A program made the position numbers and the translations under genes. A stretch of DNA of 64,000 nucleotides from Micrasema longulum (taxonomy: Eukaryota; Arthropoda; Insecta; Trichoptera; Brachycentridae): NCBI GenBank assembly GCA_022494885.1, contig JAGVSM010001667.1, positions 62,001 through 126,000 of the forward strand. Direction: 5' to 3'. Positions 12,001 to 22,114 of the stretch are shown piece after piece. Every line of letters starts with the position of its first letter. Position 1 is the stretch's first letter. The notes under the pieces were generated by a model. The model saw only the letters and a program-made list of their open reading frames with translations, did not search any database and was not told the origin of the DNA.

Positions 12001-14201
12001 TTCCAAGCTTATCGCAGGCAAGCCAACGTTCGGGCAGGACAACGTCTGTCGGGTCCGCTAGTAATGTAATAAAACACAAAGAACCACAAAGCTGCCAGAT
12101 GATATGCATCCAGAAGTGATGATCAAAAAATACTTTTCTGAGGGCGATATAGAAAAAAAATCCCAACCAACACAATGCATTAGCGCGCACTATCCGCCGT
12201 GTATGTTTGTCCTATTAGCGGTATCTGTACGCGTTATCAACTATATTTCAAGGTTCCTTCTTAAGTTAGTTGTTTAGTGTATATTACCGGTATGTCATCT
12301 TAAGCAGAACTCCCGTATTTAGTGGCATTTTTCTGCAAATTACTTTGGTAAAAAAATTCAAGACGTATTAACTAATTATTTTGAATAAACGGTTAAGTCT
12401 TAGGGTCAAGTACTTATTTGCAGGAGCGTGGTGTGCGGAAAGGGTAATTAAATTGTATTTACAATTTCTGATCGAGATCATCACGCTACAATTGTCGTAC
12501 TAATGGAGTGCCCTATGCACGATTAGGTGCGGATATAAATTTCTGGTCCATCATATTATGATTGTACATGGTTAGTGGTTTGAGTGGCACGGTAAGGTGA
12601 AAGGGTGTGAGCCGTTTTTACATATATGAATTGGTTTTCTCTAAGTGGACCCTTGATACAATACCCGGATACTAAAATAGGAATTGAATAAAATATTTCT
12701 TATTGTTTGCGCGTGACGTGCGCCTCCTGTAATGATTCAGAGAAATCGGCGATGTGCAAAGAAATCACATCTTTATTACGGAGACTAAGGACCATGACTT
12801 GTGATAATTTTTTTTCATATCGTGTCGTCATACCTCGCGTGGTTCTACATTTCAAATAATTCTACTTGTATTTTTTTTCCAAATTTTACTAACCGGTCCT
12901 ATCGTTCGGGAGAATAACAGAGAACAAAACATTTTATTTTTATAAAAGACTGAACATAAAAAATCGACGGTCTAGAAGACAAAAAACGAATTACAGAATT
13001 CGTAATTTTTCATTTGACAAGTTGCTTTTTTATATTAGTTTTCATCACGCCTATTATAAATATGCAACTACGATTTTGGAAGATGTAAAAAAATAGTGGT
13101 CTAGTGAGTGCAAATGATACGACATTTTCATTTGATTCATTTGCCGTTACCAAACTCGTTTTTTGTACTTGGTACGTTTGTCTTCTATACCGTCGAAATA
13201 ATAAAAGAAAAATTATAGTTTCATATGAGAATTTAATTTTTATAGAAAAATTATACCTTAGTATATAAATTACGCTTATAGAAGCAGATTGCCTTTAACT
13301 AGGCGTATACATTTTAACGTTGAAATAAATTAAATGATTTTAGCATGATTTTTACATTTGTATTTTATAATTATGCTTTTATTGTTCCGATGCATGAAGG
13401 TGCTGGATATGAGACAACTGTGCCTAAAAGAAGCACTTACGCACTTCTAGGCGGACAATAAGGAGAGACCTTAGCAAAATGTTCATACAAGGTTTTTTCC
13501 AGAGCACGAATTATGTTACACCCAAAACCCGTATGACTTTTGCTCAGAAACACATCTCCTTTATCGCACCGAAAGTGTTCAATATTTTGGAAGAGCGTAT
13601 TAAGCTCTCAATGGCAAAAACTATTTTCAAGAGTTAAGTAAAAATAAGGAGTTAGGGACTGGATTCAGCGGGAGGGATTTGAGTGGGAAACTCCTTGATG
13701 ATTTTTCGAATATATGACTTTATTTTCTATCTTTTTTAAAAAAATATTAATCAATTGCCTGAGTTTTCTGTTTACCATGTTAATGTGCCATATATTTTTA
13801 TTATTTAAAACGATTATTATGTTTCTGATCCTATATAATATTTGTGGTGATATTATACTTGTATGTCTGTATTCACTAATTAATTAACAGCATTGGACTT
13901 TGGTCCCATGCAGTTGGGACTTGTCTAAAAAAATTAGTAATAAACTATTTATAAGTAAGTACATAATTAAAAAATTGATAATCATAACATAAAAATATTC
14001 CTGAATTGAAAATTATTAACTAATATAGCTCTAAAACTCCTTTATAATAAATGAATTTGCATTTGAAGCCTTACCTGAATCCAGAAAGAGCGTTGAGTAA
14101 ACTGCTTTTTCCGGCCCCAGACGGACCCATAATGGCGGACAGCTGCCCCGAATGGAATTTGCCACTAACCGACTGCAGAATATCTCGAGTTTTCTTCCCA
14201 T
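2679..14201 (-). CDS. ABCG-family half transporter (ABCG1/4-like), eight exons, N-terminus missing
   Basis: Eight exons, 14201-14075, 10429-10166, 7782-7596, 7150-7036, 4921-4559, 3680-3516, 3357-3101 and 3020-2679, join in phase to about 605 codons and a stop. Domain order is that of an ABCG half transporter: Walker [13 protein letters not shown], signature LSGGQKKR, Walker [12 protein letters not shown], switch His in TIHQPS, the NPADF motif, a Ser-rich linker, then a membrane domain of about six segments. Such proteins dimerise and use ATP to move lipids, sterols or pigment precursors across membranes; the substrate here cannot be told. Full-length relatives have roughly 600-700 residues, so one short N-terminal stretch is absent, either further right or outside the window. 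All motifs needed for ATP hydrolysis are intact, so I infer a functional gene. Confidence 0.93.
3101..3357 (-). CDS. ABCG exon: middle membrane helices
   Basis: Acceptor ATATTTTAG, donor ATTACG/GTAAGA. Encodes [19 protein letters not shown], equivalent to the conserved reentrant segment before helix 3, then hydrophobic segments including [15 protein letters not shown] and [20 protein letters not shown]. It is a whole number of codons after the split first codon. Confidence 0.92.
3516..3680 (-). CDS. ABCG exon: first membrane helices
   Basis: Acceptor TTATTCTAG, donor ATTT/GTAAGT. Encodes [20 protein letters not shown], a first transmembrane segment, a short loop with GTANDGE, and a second hydrophobic segment ending TQIMVPVLI. 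Both match the usual topology at the start of the ABCG membrane domain. Confidence 0.9.
4105..4490. repeat. Retrotransposon-tail-like fragments in ABCG intron
   Basis: Two short related blocks, GAAATTGCCTTAAGGCAATA with TGCCCGCC near 4133-4160 and GGAGAAATTGCCATTTGGC with AATAAGCCCACC near 4441-4470, flank a pyrimidine-rich tract. A third relative is at 14335-14395. They resemble 3' untranslated tails of insect non-LTR elements; no coding part remains. Confidence 0.45.
4559..4921 (-). CDS. ABCG exon: linker and first contact with membrane domain
   Basis: Acceptor TTTTCACAG, donor ACAACAG/GTAACA. Encodes [17 protein letters not shown], a charged linker with a Ser-rich stretch ending in [11 protein letters not shown], and then [20 protein letters not shown], the conserved amphipathic lead into the first transmembrane helix. 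The Ser-rich linker is a plausible phosphorylation region, which is inference. Confidence 0.9.
4968..5517 (+). mobile_element. Mariner-like MITE, 550 bp, in ABCG intron (unoccupied copy)
   Basis: Begins TATAGTCCTTAAAATATAGC and ends with its near-perfect reverse complement; inverted repeats extend about 35 bases through GATTAGAATGACA. The TATA at each end is compatible with a TA target duplication. No coding capacity. An inverted copy lies at 60207-61122 carrying an insert that this copy lacks; the corresponding empty target is at 5461-5471. The left end is 46 bases from the splice acceptor of the linker exon. Confidence 0.85.
5518..6539. other. ABCG intron, AT-rich, no gene
   Basis: No exon or recognisable transposon. 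The frame at 5649-5846 is low-complexity with no family resemblance. Confidence 0.5.
6540..6885 (+). repeat. Dispersed repeat with TTTCGGCCGAAA core, intron copy
   Basis: Starts ACTAGACTGATTTTGTGATT and ends TTTCGGTCGGTCACTAAT, with several GGTTTCGG/CCGAAACC inverted words. The same order of sequence occurs at 16335-17720, there interrupted by insertions. Part of the end region also occurs at 10010-10140. Family unknown to me; probably a DNA transposon remnant. Confidence 0.65.
7036..7150 (-). CDS. ABCG exon: NPADF region
   Basis: Acceptor ATGTTGTAG, donor TTTTG/GTTAGT. Encodes [13 protein letters not shown] followed by HYNPADF, a block characteristic of ABCG1, ABCG4 and White-type transporters between the nucleotide-binding domain and the linker. 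Ends one base into a codon that the next exon completes as Val. Confidence 0.93.
7596..7782 (-). CDS. ABCG exon: Walker B and H-loop
   Basis: Acceptor CATATTTTAG, donor GATAAT/GTAAGA. Begins [14 protein letters not shown], then [11 protein letters not shown] (Walker B with catalytic Glu and D-loop), and [18 protein letters not shown], which holds the switch His. These residues form the ATP hydrolysis site with Walker A and with the partner's signature motif. Confidence 0.95.
7854..8662. mobile_element. Non-autonomous DNA transposon, 809 bp, in ABCG intron
   Basis: Inverted terminal repeats of 25 bases starting CCATAGAATTAAGAATAGTC lie at 7854-7878 and, reversed, at 8638-8662. GGAA(A) words next to both ends may be the target duplication, but the boundary is ambiguous by a base. 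No transposase frame inside. It lies in the intron between the signature and Walker B exons. Confidence 0.7.
8780..8945 (+). mobile_element. SINE-like element, family C, + strand copy
   Basis: A tRNA-like head with an A-box-like part near 8790 and a B-box GGGTTCGATTCTC near 8833 is followed by a tail with CTCAAGCCTAGGTATAG and CCTAGGTGTTTTGTG. A second copy lies reversed at 25638-25757. Head plus unrelated shared tail is the usual layout of a tRNA-derived SINE. Confidence 0.7.
9000..9330. repeat. Possible diverged fold-back repeat
   Basis: GACTGATCTGAAGATATCG with GAGCGATAAAACCGATA at 9030-9070 resembles the arm of the fold-back element at 60264-60626 and 63888-64000. Open frames on both strands here are mutual shadows. 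The match is loose. Confidence 0.3.
9925..9995 (-). repeat. Fragment of long fold-back family FB1
   Basis: AAGCCCTGTAAATGCCTAGA followed by TCAAAAATGTTCTCCATCTC matches the outer arm of the FB1 elements described at 39918-40790. Only this short piece remains. Confidence 0.6.
10010..10145. repeat. TTTCGGC-type repeat abutting a splice donor
   Basis: GCAAGTTTCGGCTGAAACCG and nearby AAACCGCGGCC words belong to the repeat family at 6540-6885. The repeat ends about 20 bases from the donor site of the ABCG signature exon, inside the intron. Confidence 0.55.
10166..10429 (-). CDS. ABCG exon: Q-loop to signature motif, unusually GC-rich
   Basis: Acceptor TTATTTTAG, donor AAAAG/GTATAA. Encodes VTGEILANG, a Q-loop region with [16 protein letters not shown], and the signature LSGGQKKR at the end. 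The exon is about two thirds G+C, far above its sister exons and the surrounding intron, with runs of GCC, GCG and CGC codons. The reading frame and motifs are intact, so I see this as local composition rather than damage. Confidence 0.93.
11180..11470 (+). repeat. Dispersed repeat family 5, copy 1
   Basis: GGAACTTTAGCCCTACGGGA through TTTCAGAAATACAAAACTT is shared in order with 28320-28640, including TTTTCTTGCGCG, GACGTCACTGGTTTATGTG and AACCTCTGACGT. No coding frame. Type unresolved, probably a non-autonomous DNA element. Confidence 0.7.
11630..11745 (+). repeat. Non-LTR retrotransposon 3' tail with (AAAT)n
   Basis: GTACCCTTGTTAGCTGGGCA leads into a run of AAAT units at 11717-11742. This is the shape of a 5'-truncated non-LTR 3' end. 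No coding part is left. Confidence 0.45.
12000..12200 (-). repeat. Repeat fragment with GGACCCGACAGACG-like word
   Basis: On the - strand, TACTAGCGGACCCGACAGAC and the following CCCGAACGTTGGCTTGCC stand out from AT-rich flanks and resemble ends of RTE-like or associated repeats in insects. The overlapping 67-codon frame is probably not a gene. Confidence 0.35.
12963..13197. mobile_element. Small MITE, about 235 bp, in ABCG intron
   Basis: Inverted ends TCGACGGTCTAGAAGACAAA at the left and the reverse of TCGACGGTATAGAAGACAAA at the right, continuing with shared CAAAAAACG. No coding capacity. Confidence 0.6.
13400..13965 (+). pseudogene. Non-LTR retrotransposon 3' end (family RT2)
   Basis: A frame near 13500-13635 reads [20 protein letters not shown] and then [10 protein letters not shown] before a stop. 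This is the C-terminal block typical of jockey-like ORF2 proteins. The following untranslated tail, with GAGTGGGAAACTCCTTGATG, GTTTCTGATCCTATATAAT and AGTTGGGACTTGTCT, recurs at 16680-17395 and, reversed, at 26185-26345. Upstream coding sequence is absent or unrecognisable. Confidence 0.6.
14075..14201 (-). CDS. ABCG exon: Walker A
   Basis: Bounded by GTTTCAG on the acceptor side and AG/GTAAGG on the donor side. Encodes a beta-strand lead-in ending [19 protein letters not shown] and then [12 protein letters not shown], the P-loop that binds ATP phosphates. The exon starts with two bases of a split codon and ends with AG, which joins to the next exon as Arg. The lead-in shows that a further upstream exon must exist. 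Confidence 0.93.
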
Positions 14202-14334
14202 CTGAAACAAAACGAAATTACAAACATTTTAATATTCATAGTATAATGTAGATTTATAGACATTTTTAAGCAAAAGGTGTATACATATATAAATATACCT
14301 AGAATATGTTCACATACCTACTATTTATTTTCTC

Positions 14335-14395
14335 AAACTGAACAGTTTGGGTAAGTAGGAAGACATTGCTTTAAGGTAATATGTCCGCCCATATG
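14335..14395. repeat. Retrotransposon-tail-like block
   Basis: ACAGTTTGGGTAAGTAGGAA with GACATTGCTTTAAGGTAATA and TGTCCGCCC matches the block at 4115-4160. It lies upstream of the Walker A exon. Confidence 0.45.
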
Positions 14396-16334
14396 TCTAT
14401 GAAATGTATTATTTATAACATGTTATATAAATAATTCATTTCATTGAAATTCAAATAAAGTTGAAGTTTGAAATAAACTAAAAAGCAATTTTATGCCATA
14501 ATTAAGCATGAAATAATTATATTTCATAGTTCATTAATAAAATGCTATAGTGTCAACCGATTTAAGAGCCAATTTTTTTATGAAACCGTCACAATACATG
14601 GAAAATAAACCTTGAGGTGTTTGTTAGAAACGCTTCCACAGATACTAAAGATATCCATTTGCGCATGCGCGAACTTGTGATATTCTGTATTGGGGGACCG
14701 CCTTAAAAGAACTAAAACACTTACGCAGTTCCATATTCCAGAATCAAACAGAGCGCAGTGTTTTTTATATCAGTCCGCGCATAACTGCGGAGTCAGAAGG
14801 TTGTGTGTGCGGTTTGTCGCAAGTTATTAATGAATGCACATCGAACCCATCTCGAACCACTACAATTAAAACAACAAACCAATAACACAACATTTCTCGT
14901 AGCTATTTAAATGATTAGTTAACTTAAAGGTGATTTTATCAAAAAAAAAAAAAAAAATAGAAACTGATTGTTCAGAGGTAAAATTTTGGTTCCATCCAAT
15001 ATATGGACAAACCGAGCATGGTAAGTACCTGAGAGTAATAATATGCCACTGGCTAATAGAGTCGCCCATACGGACGAAAAACATTATATGATCATCAACA
15101 ACGGAGTAAGCTACAGTTTACAGCAATACAACGGGCCGTAGGTACTCAGGTCAAGAACTTCAAGCGCAAACCGAAACTGAATTTTACGCGTTTGCTGTTA
15201 AACTAAAAACCATATCAAAAATTTGGAACGCTTTTGTTCTATGTAATAGCGAATTATATTACTCTAAGGTAATTATAGTACTGGGTAGGTACCTACACAG
15301 TTCAAATAAGTGAAGGGATTTTATTGAAATATGAACTTGATAAACTTAACAAATATCGTAGGCTGTAGGTTTGACTATAAATATTTCGCCATCATTTGGC
15401 ATTGAATTTTCAGGTTTAAATCTAAGATTATTTGGACACTTCATATTTTAATAAATATACATAATTAATACTTTAAACTAAGACAAGGTAGTCAAGTACA
15501 ACTAGTTCCAAAATATTATTTTTTCTAAACGGGATAGAAGTTCCATAAGAAAGAACAATAAAAACAGACTCGGCGAGATGTTAAATGTGTTATAATAAAT
15601 CAGTGTTGTTTATCTTTTTAGATCTATTATACCTATGATAATGTCCTGAAAATGGATCGGTTGACCTAAAACCGGTTTCCATACATTTATTATTGCGAGT
15701 TGCAAACAAATGTAAATCAATAATTATATGTTCTATATCAAAATATTTATATATTTGATTGGTTTACCTATTTAAGTAGGTAGGCAGAATTCTATGAGAA
15801 ACAATATGTACATTTTTATTGCTTGGATTGGCATTAACTTCGCAACACTTTGGAAAGTCATAATAGGGAAATATCCCATACTACGAATACCGACAATGTT
15901 CTAAACTAATTTAAATGGTAAGGAACAAATAAAAACATAAATCGTGACTTATTAGGGGCGTGGCCAATGGAATGGCCGTTTTTGCGGGAATTCAAAATTA
16001 CAAATTTAAAAATATTTTTATGCTGCTAATAAGTAATATAAATGTATTTTTTTTACTAGATAGTATTTCATAGATCTTTATTACTTTAAACATGTTTAAA
16101 AAAAGTTATATTTCCTTATTTGGATATGTCTAAAAGTTTCTTGGATATAGAAATTCTGTTTTAATTTTTAGCAAAAACATATTATTTTTGGAGATAAGGA
16201 TTATTTTAATACAATAAAGATATTTCTGTCCCATGTTTTATCAAAAAGGTTAGTATTTTTTTTTTTATGTTTAGGTATTAAAATATATTTGCAAATCATC
16301 GATATATGAAATAGTTTAATTTTATATTTAAATA
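14396..16334. other. No gene seen; probable ABCG intron or upstream DNA
   Basis: I searched this stretch on the - strand for the missing N-terminal ABCG exon and found none with a suitable frame and splice sites. The 72-codon frame at 14866-15084 contains a poly-Phe run from a T tract and is not convincing. Confidence 0.4.
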
Positions 16335-16679
16335 ATCGATGCCACCTTACATTTATTATGGAAACCGACAGACGTCTCAGTTTCGGTTTTGGCCAATAAA
16401 ACGAGTTTTGACCGCGGTTTCGGTTTTGGACAAAAATTTCAGGCTCAGCCAAAACCTGCGGTCGGAATGTGTCGGATTAGTTTCGGCTATACTCGAGTTC
16501 ATATATTCATATTCATATATAAAAAATAGCACAATTAGAGATATTGTATTGTTGTCCATTCAAATAATTGATTATTGTATTGCCATTGTATAGAAAAAAA
16601 AACTAGACTGATTTTATGATTTGTTGACTATGGTTATTAGTTTTTAGATCTTTCAAATTGAATTTTTTAAAATTCCTTT

Positions 16680-17395
16680 TTAGTTAGTGGGAAGGATTTA
16701 AGTGGGAAACTCCTTGATGATTTTCCGAATGTTTTAGTTTCAGTGATGCAGAGCAGCGTTTATTTGGTATTTTAAAATACACATAACAATTTGTCACCCA
16801 CTAAGTCTAAAGACTTTTCGGTGGGATACATTTTTTTATAACAGGTTTATATTGCAATATTTTATTTATATTATACAAATTTATTTATTAATAGGCACTA
16901 TAAAGTATATTTTTTCGGTTCTTTTTCTTTCATTTGAAGATCTTTCATGTTAATGATGGTTTGTGTGAGATCATTGAACAACCTTGGAATAACGCAATTT
17001 AATGTCCGTTCTCCGAAGTAATTTGTAATTCGGGGAACGACCAGGGAGCCCTTAGTTTTTAGTCTAGTATTGTGAGTATGGGAAACTCTTGTTTTATATT
17101 CCGGATCAACAAAGTGATTTTCAATCAATTTTTAGTCACAAAGTTGTTTTACCGGCAGGACATTATGGAATTTAAATTTTGAGTTTACTGTTAACCATGT
17201 TGATGTACCATATGTTAGTTTTTTTTATTGTTATTATTATAGTTGTGTTTCTGATCCTATATAATTTGTGAAGATATACGCTTGTGTCTGTGTCAACTAA
17301 CTGCTCTTCATAACTCGGCACAGAACTTTTAGTCCGATGGAGTTGGGACTTATGTCTCAAATAATGTTTAATAAACTCCCTTAAAGTAAATAAGT
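16680..17395 (+). mobile_element. RT2 retrotransposon tail, itself interrupted
   Basis: 16680-16740 (GTGGGAAACTCCTTGATGAT) and 17155-17395 (GTTTCTGATCCTATATAAT and GATGGAGTTGGGACTTATG) are consecutive in the RT2 copy at 13660-13960. Here they are separated by a - strand retrotransposon fragment. Confidence 0.6.
16745..17155 (-). pseudogene. Non-LTR ORF2 C-terminus, second family, nested
   Basis: A - strand frame (17128-16898, 76 residues) reads HTHNTRLKTKGSLVVPRITN, then FGERTLNCVIPRLFNDL. This is the H-N-TR ... P ... G-R/K-T ... P-L-N pattern common at the C-terminus of jockey-like reverse transcriptases. A tail with AATAAA words follows. The 5' part is missing. Confidence 0.6.
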
Positions 17396-18500
17396 AAAAT
17401 AAAAAAAATGGAAAATGTTCCTATAGCGGACATTGAAGAACTATTAAAAATAAATTATATGTATAACATAACAACTAACCGAAAAGCTCTAAAAATAAAC
17501 AAATATACCCTTAAATTTTTTTTTTTATTTAATTGTGTATTTTATTAAACATTTTTTAACGAATTCATGCGGTTTAACAATTAAACGCCTGATTTCGTGC
17601 GTTTTTTTAATAAGATTCACCTTGTTTAAATAAGTTTCGATTTCGGCCGAAATAAGATCAGAAGCCGAAATGCGGTTGCAGTTTTGTCATTGCCTGAAAA
17701 TCTTGTTTCGGTCGGTCACTAATTTCTTATAACTTCTACCTAAATATTTTTTTTTTGTAAAAATAAAATTATTTACAAATTCTGAATAATTATTTTGGTT
17801 TCTATGAATGTAATTCTACACAATCCAGTCACACCCAAATTGTCAAATAATATTTGGTTCATTGAACGCACAGGTGATGGTAATAGCTTTTATTGTTTAA
17901 ACTGTTTATTCGCCTCTTTTAATTCCGCAGATTCATTTTACCATTCATATGATTATAATTTAACATAAGTGCTGTGAAGTATAAGTATGTTTATAATTTA
18001 CCCACAGCTGTCTCGAAGCATTATACAAATAAGTACATAGGCAATACCCACGCAATAGTAATGGTAATTATTGCTATTTATAATGTATAAATGTATTATC
18101 TGAGCAAGTAAAATGCTATTTGTGGTTTTTTAATTAAAAATTCAAGAAACGTACAACAACAAAAAAAACGTATCCGTAACTCTATGAGGCCAAGAGCCCT
18201 GTGTTGAGTCGGGATACAGAAAAATAGAAAGTAGAAGCATGCATATACTCGTAATTGTCATACATGCGATCAGTTTTTAGGATCTATTAGGGATTTTTTG
18301 TACACTTCCCTTTCATTTTAAGCTAACAAGCTTTTTTCAGAGTCCTGTGTCGCCCGTATTAATTTGAGGAACTTCAGTATTTAAAAAAAATTTCTTGATT
18401 TTTATAATTCCCTTATAAGGATCACTAAAAATATTTTTATTTTTAAAAAATTGTATTTATGCTTTATACAGTTGTTTCATAACATCCTAAGAACAAATCG

Positions 18501-18617
18501 GATTGTGGTCTCGTGGCTAGTGTCGTGGATTCATGGATCAAAGATCCGAGGATCGCCCCTCACTATATCACAACTCGATTTCCTTTTTCTAATAGTGAGT
18601 TATTTACAACTCGTCGA
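18501..18617 (+). mobile_element. SINE-like element, family D, + copy
   Basis: Head TTGTGGTCTCGTGGCTAGTG resembles a tRNA A-box region; the B-box is decayed. The tail CTAATAGTGAGTTATTTACA with ACTCG is shared with the reversed copy at 43351-43469. Confidence 0.6.
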
Positions 18618-18794
18618 AAATGGGCATCAAAATTTCGATATTTGGATAAATCATGAGAACGTAAAGATTTACTTTTATTTAAAAAAAATATGCATGAAAA
18701 CGTTTAATAACATTAAATTTGATTTCATTCAAAAACATGTATTTTAGTTTTAAATTTGTTGCAACTGAGAGGGATTATATATTTTGAGAAAGGA

Positions 18795-19020
18795 GAAAAA
18801 AGTCTAGGCTTTTACAGGGCTTATGAACTGTCATTGGCTATTTTAAGTGGCCACTTTACACTCTGTGTAACATTAATTATTCTGTCTATGTTTAAACATC
18901 CACATTTCCTCATCACTTCCATCTGTTGACTTTTGTGAAGTAAAATGTATTTTGTACATGTAACATGTATTTTAATTGATTTTAAGATTATCCATTTCAT
19001 TTGTTTCTTCGGGTAACTCA
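18795..19020 (+). mobile_element. FB1 fold-back element, single arm
   Basis: AGTCTAGGCTTTTACAGGGC, TAAGTGGCCACTTTACACTC and CTTCCATCTGTTGACTTTTG match the left arm of FB1 at 39935-40110. No matching right arm close by. Confidence 0.7.
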
Positions 19021-19915
19021 TTGAACAATTTTAAATTAATTTACAATTAATGTTAAGACTCCGTTTTTCCCCTCATTAGTAATCATATATTTTTGATCTC
19101 TAGTTTCATATGTACATCATTGTTAGTTAAATTTTATTACATTTAACTCCTTAATTAATTTAAGAATTAAATTTACAACACTTTTTTTGTTACTTTACAG
19201 CGAGAAGGTCAATTTCATTATGCATTATTTCTGTATTCGAGTGTATGTTTGTTTTGAGTATTGTCCTCATTGACTTAATTCTGTAGAATTAAAATATTTT
19301 TTATTTCCCTTGTAATTTGTATGCTGGTATATTATTGTTTTATAGAAATTACTACTCGTATTTATATCTATCATATTGTTTTTCTTAATCTTCATGGAAA
19401 TATTTATTTTTTTATGTTTTGAATTTTAAAATTCAATTTAAATCTAAGTTTATTCTTGGTATTTTATTTTCCATAGACGTAAGATAATCACAATTTTTTT
19501 AGTAATACTACGGTAAGGGAAAGTTCAATTTAATTAATTAAAGTTTTTTTTTTAAATAATTTAAATTAGCAAATATTTTTAGCAGGTGCTGTTGCGATTT
19601 TAAATTCACCATCAATTTATAATGCTAATAATCACGCCATTATTAGTACACATTAGTGCCTACGCAGGTACTATATGTTTATGTTCATTATGTTTGTATA
19701 TTATGAATATACACGTATGTAATATATGTATATACTATATACGTTTGTAATATTGTAACTAGTAGACTGTAGGTGTATATATGAATAATTAACTAGGAAT
19801 TTACCCTAGAAATATAAATATGGTCATGAATAATTGTTATATATGTACTTGTACAATAATAATTGTTTACTAAATAGTAAAAAAAGTAAAACAAAATAAA
19901 TAAAATCAATGATGT
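19021..19915. other. AT-rich, no gene
   Basis: Only short AT-rich words and a TATGTATATACTATATACG dinucleotide-like stretch near 19720. Nothing coding recognised. Confidence 0.5.
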
Positions 19916-20420
19916 TCGTAGACAAAAGACTGGATTTCACCCCCTCAGGAGTCATTAAGATTAACAAATTACTACAGGGTTACAAATTACAAATTACAAC
20001 AATATTCTCCATCCCTGTTGTAATTTGTTAATCTTAATGACTCACGAGGGGGTGAAATCCAGTCTTTTGTCTACGAACATTTGGACAAACTCAAATATTG
20101 AAATGAAACCAACTGGTCCAAGAAGAAGTTTGAAAATTGAAAAATTGTTTTCAGGCGTTGCCTAGTATGTGAAATGATTCAGTCAAATTAATCTCTTCAC
20201 AACAATAAAGGTTTCTGCTCTTTAACTTCACTAAAATCAACTAATGGAAAAATTCAAGAAATACGGATGTTCAAACATAGGCAAAATGGTGAATGTTACA
20301 CAGTGTGTAAAGTGGCCACTTAAACCAGTCAATGACAGGTCATAAGCCCTGTAAATGCCTAGACTTCCATATTCCCTTATTTAAGGTATTCTCCATCCCT
20401 GTTGTAATTTGTTACTCTTA
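19916..20420 (-). mobile_element. FB1 fold-back element, reversed copy
   Basis: Opens with an inverted repeat: GTTCGTAGACAAAAGACTGG at 19916 and its reverse complement ending near 20080, enclosing two TGTTGTAATTTGTTAATC-type words. It then carries the FB1 interior (CAGGCGTTGCCTAGTATGTG) and arm (GTGTGTAAAGTGGCCACTTA, CATAAGCCCTGTAAATGCCT). Confidence 0.7.
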
Positions 20421-20734
20421 AATACTTCGGAATTGCTATTTTTTCTCGATACCAACTGTTACTTGCTAGAAATCTCAATTATAGGCTTTTGAAAAATCGC
20501 ATTTTCTTTTCAGAAGATACGAAAATCTCTAACAGCGGAAAACTCCGCCGAAAAGATGAAAAGACAGCTGGACGTCCTTATCATAAGACAACCCTCCGTC
20601 ACAAATAGGCCATATGTCCGAGACCGAGGGGAAGAAGAAGAGATCGTTTCATTAAATAAACATTAGCGTACGAAATGAATTACTCAAATATTTCAATTTT
20701 CTGAGGCGTTTTCAGAATCAAGTTTGTAGTTGAG

Positions 20735-20797
20735 GGGGGCTCGAACCTTAGATCTCCTTTTTGTGAGCCCGCGACACTACTACAACCCGACTAGTTT
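20735..20797 (-). repeat. tRNA-like SINE head fragment
   Basis: On the - strand GTAGTGTCGCGGGCTCAC is followed by a B-box-like AGGTTCGAGCCCC. It lacks a paired acceptor stem, so it is a SINE-type relic rather than a working tRNA gene. Confidence 0.45.
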
Positions 20798-21258
20798 TAA
20801 TACACTAGAATCGAATCAAAAACCCCCATGAATTGACGTCTTAGCTATTACACAATGAGCGTGAGGCTAACGTCTAAGCTATTACCCAGCATTTTGTTTT
20901 TTAAATTTATTTGGGGTACTTATTTTATACATCGCTTTCATTTATACAAAGAAATCTTCTTCCTAAATGTTATTAAAAATTTATGTATAACCAATAACCG
21001 ACTTTCCATATTGTTACTTCGATCAATTAATTTTCATAATTTCAAAAATAATGTTTCTTTGGTCAATAATCAAACAACCTTTTAAAATATCCCATTTTAC
21101 GATATTCTATTGTCATGGTCACCTTATACCTATCAAACTCACGCCCCTCCCTTTATCCCCCATGTTGGTTTGATTGTTGTCCTGGCGAAGAGACGTGTAC
21201 GTCTCGAAACTGGTAGACATGTAAGTGGTTATATACGAATATTTAATAACATTTATTG

Positions 21259-21824
21259 TAGGGCCAATTTAATAGGTCACATTTGACATTTGTCGGTTTT
21301 ACCTTCATAGTGGGGTGATCTGCTTAAAAACATCGATTAAAGTGAATGAATCGATTCGGACTTCAAACATAATATATGTGAATTGAATTCAGTTACTATG
21401 AAAAATTACTATAGGTACTGTCATTTTATTTCAAAAATCATAAGTCGAATCCCTGTCCCATTATTATTTTCTATCGTAAATTTAAGGAACAAAATAAGAT
21501 AAGTACATAATTTAACAAAATTATCAACATTCGATTTTTCTGGGTAACATCCCTAGTGTTTAAAAAGAAAAAGGGTTCACTGATGCAACATTGTAACGAC
21601 GTTTAGAACAGAAAAAGTTTATTATGTTTAGAATGGTTTATTAGTAAAAGTAAATCGTAAAATTACCTAGTTCTGTCATTATTACTATAAATATGTAATC
21701 GTAATTGAAAAAAGTTTAGCAATTGTGCAGTTCTAAATTTAAAAAAAAAAAAAAAAATTATTACCGCTCTTACAAGGTTATGTTGTTGAATTTTGATGAA
21801 ATGTGACCTATTAAATTGGCCCTA
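21259..21824. mobile_element. MITE, 566 bp, TAGGGCCAATTT ends
   Basis: Terminal inverted repeats TAGGGCCAATTTAATAGGTC and reverse at 21259 and 21824, extending through ACATTT. The terminal TA at both ends fits a TA-duplicating (mariner-like) element. The interior has no transposase frame. Confidence 0.7.
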
Positions 21825-22114
21825 CTATAGTAAAATGTTTGACCACAAAGTTAATGATTTAAATATTAATAAATCTACTGCCTTGTGATAAGTATTAATT
21901 TATATTATTATAGTTATCAATAAAGCATACAGCTATCAATAAAGCAACTGTCGTGAATATAGAACAGAAATATCAGAAGAACTGGAGCAAGACGACTGAA
22001 GGTTAAGGTCAGAAAATGAAAGAAAATGAATCACTTGTACATAATTCTTTCAGATCAATAAATATACAAGTAAATTATCACTTAACCAATAAGGTATTGG
22101 TTTTTTTATTCTTT

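Larger units (their letters stand above)
16335..17720 (+). repeat. TTTCGGCCGAAA-type repeat interrupted by insertions
   Basis: The left part (16335-16680) and right part (about 17400-17720) together repeat the order seen at 6540-6885: ACTAGACTGATTTTATGATT, then GTTCCTATAGCG, then TTTCGGCCGAAA and TTTCGGTCGGTCACTAAT. Between them lies about 720 bp of retrotransposon sequence. Confidence 0.65.
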
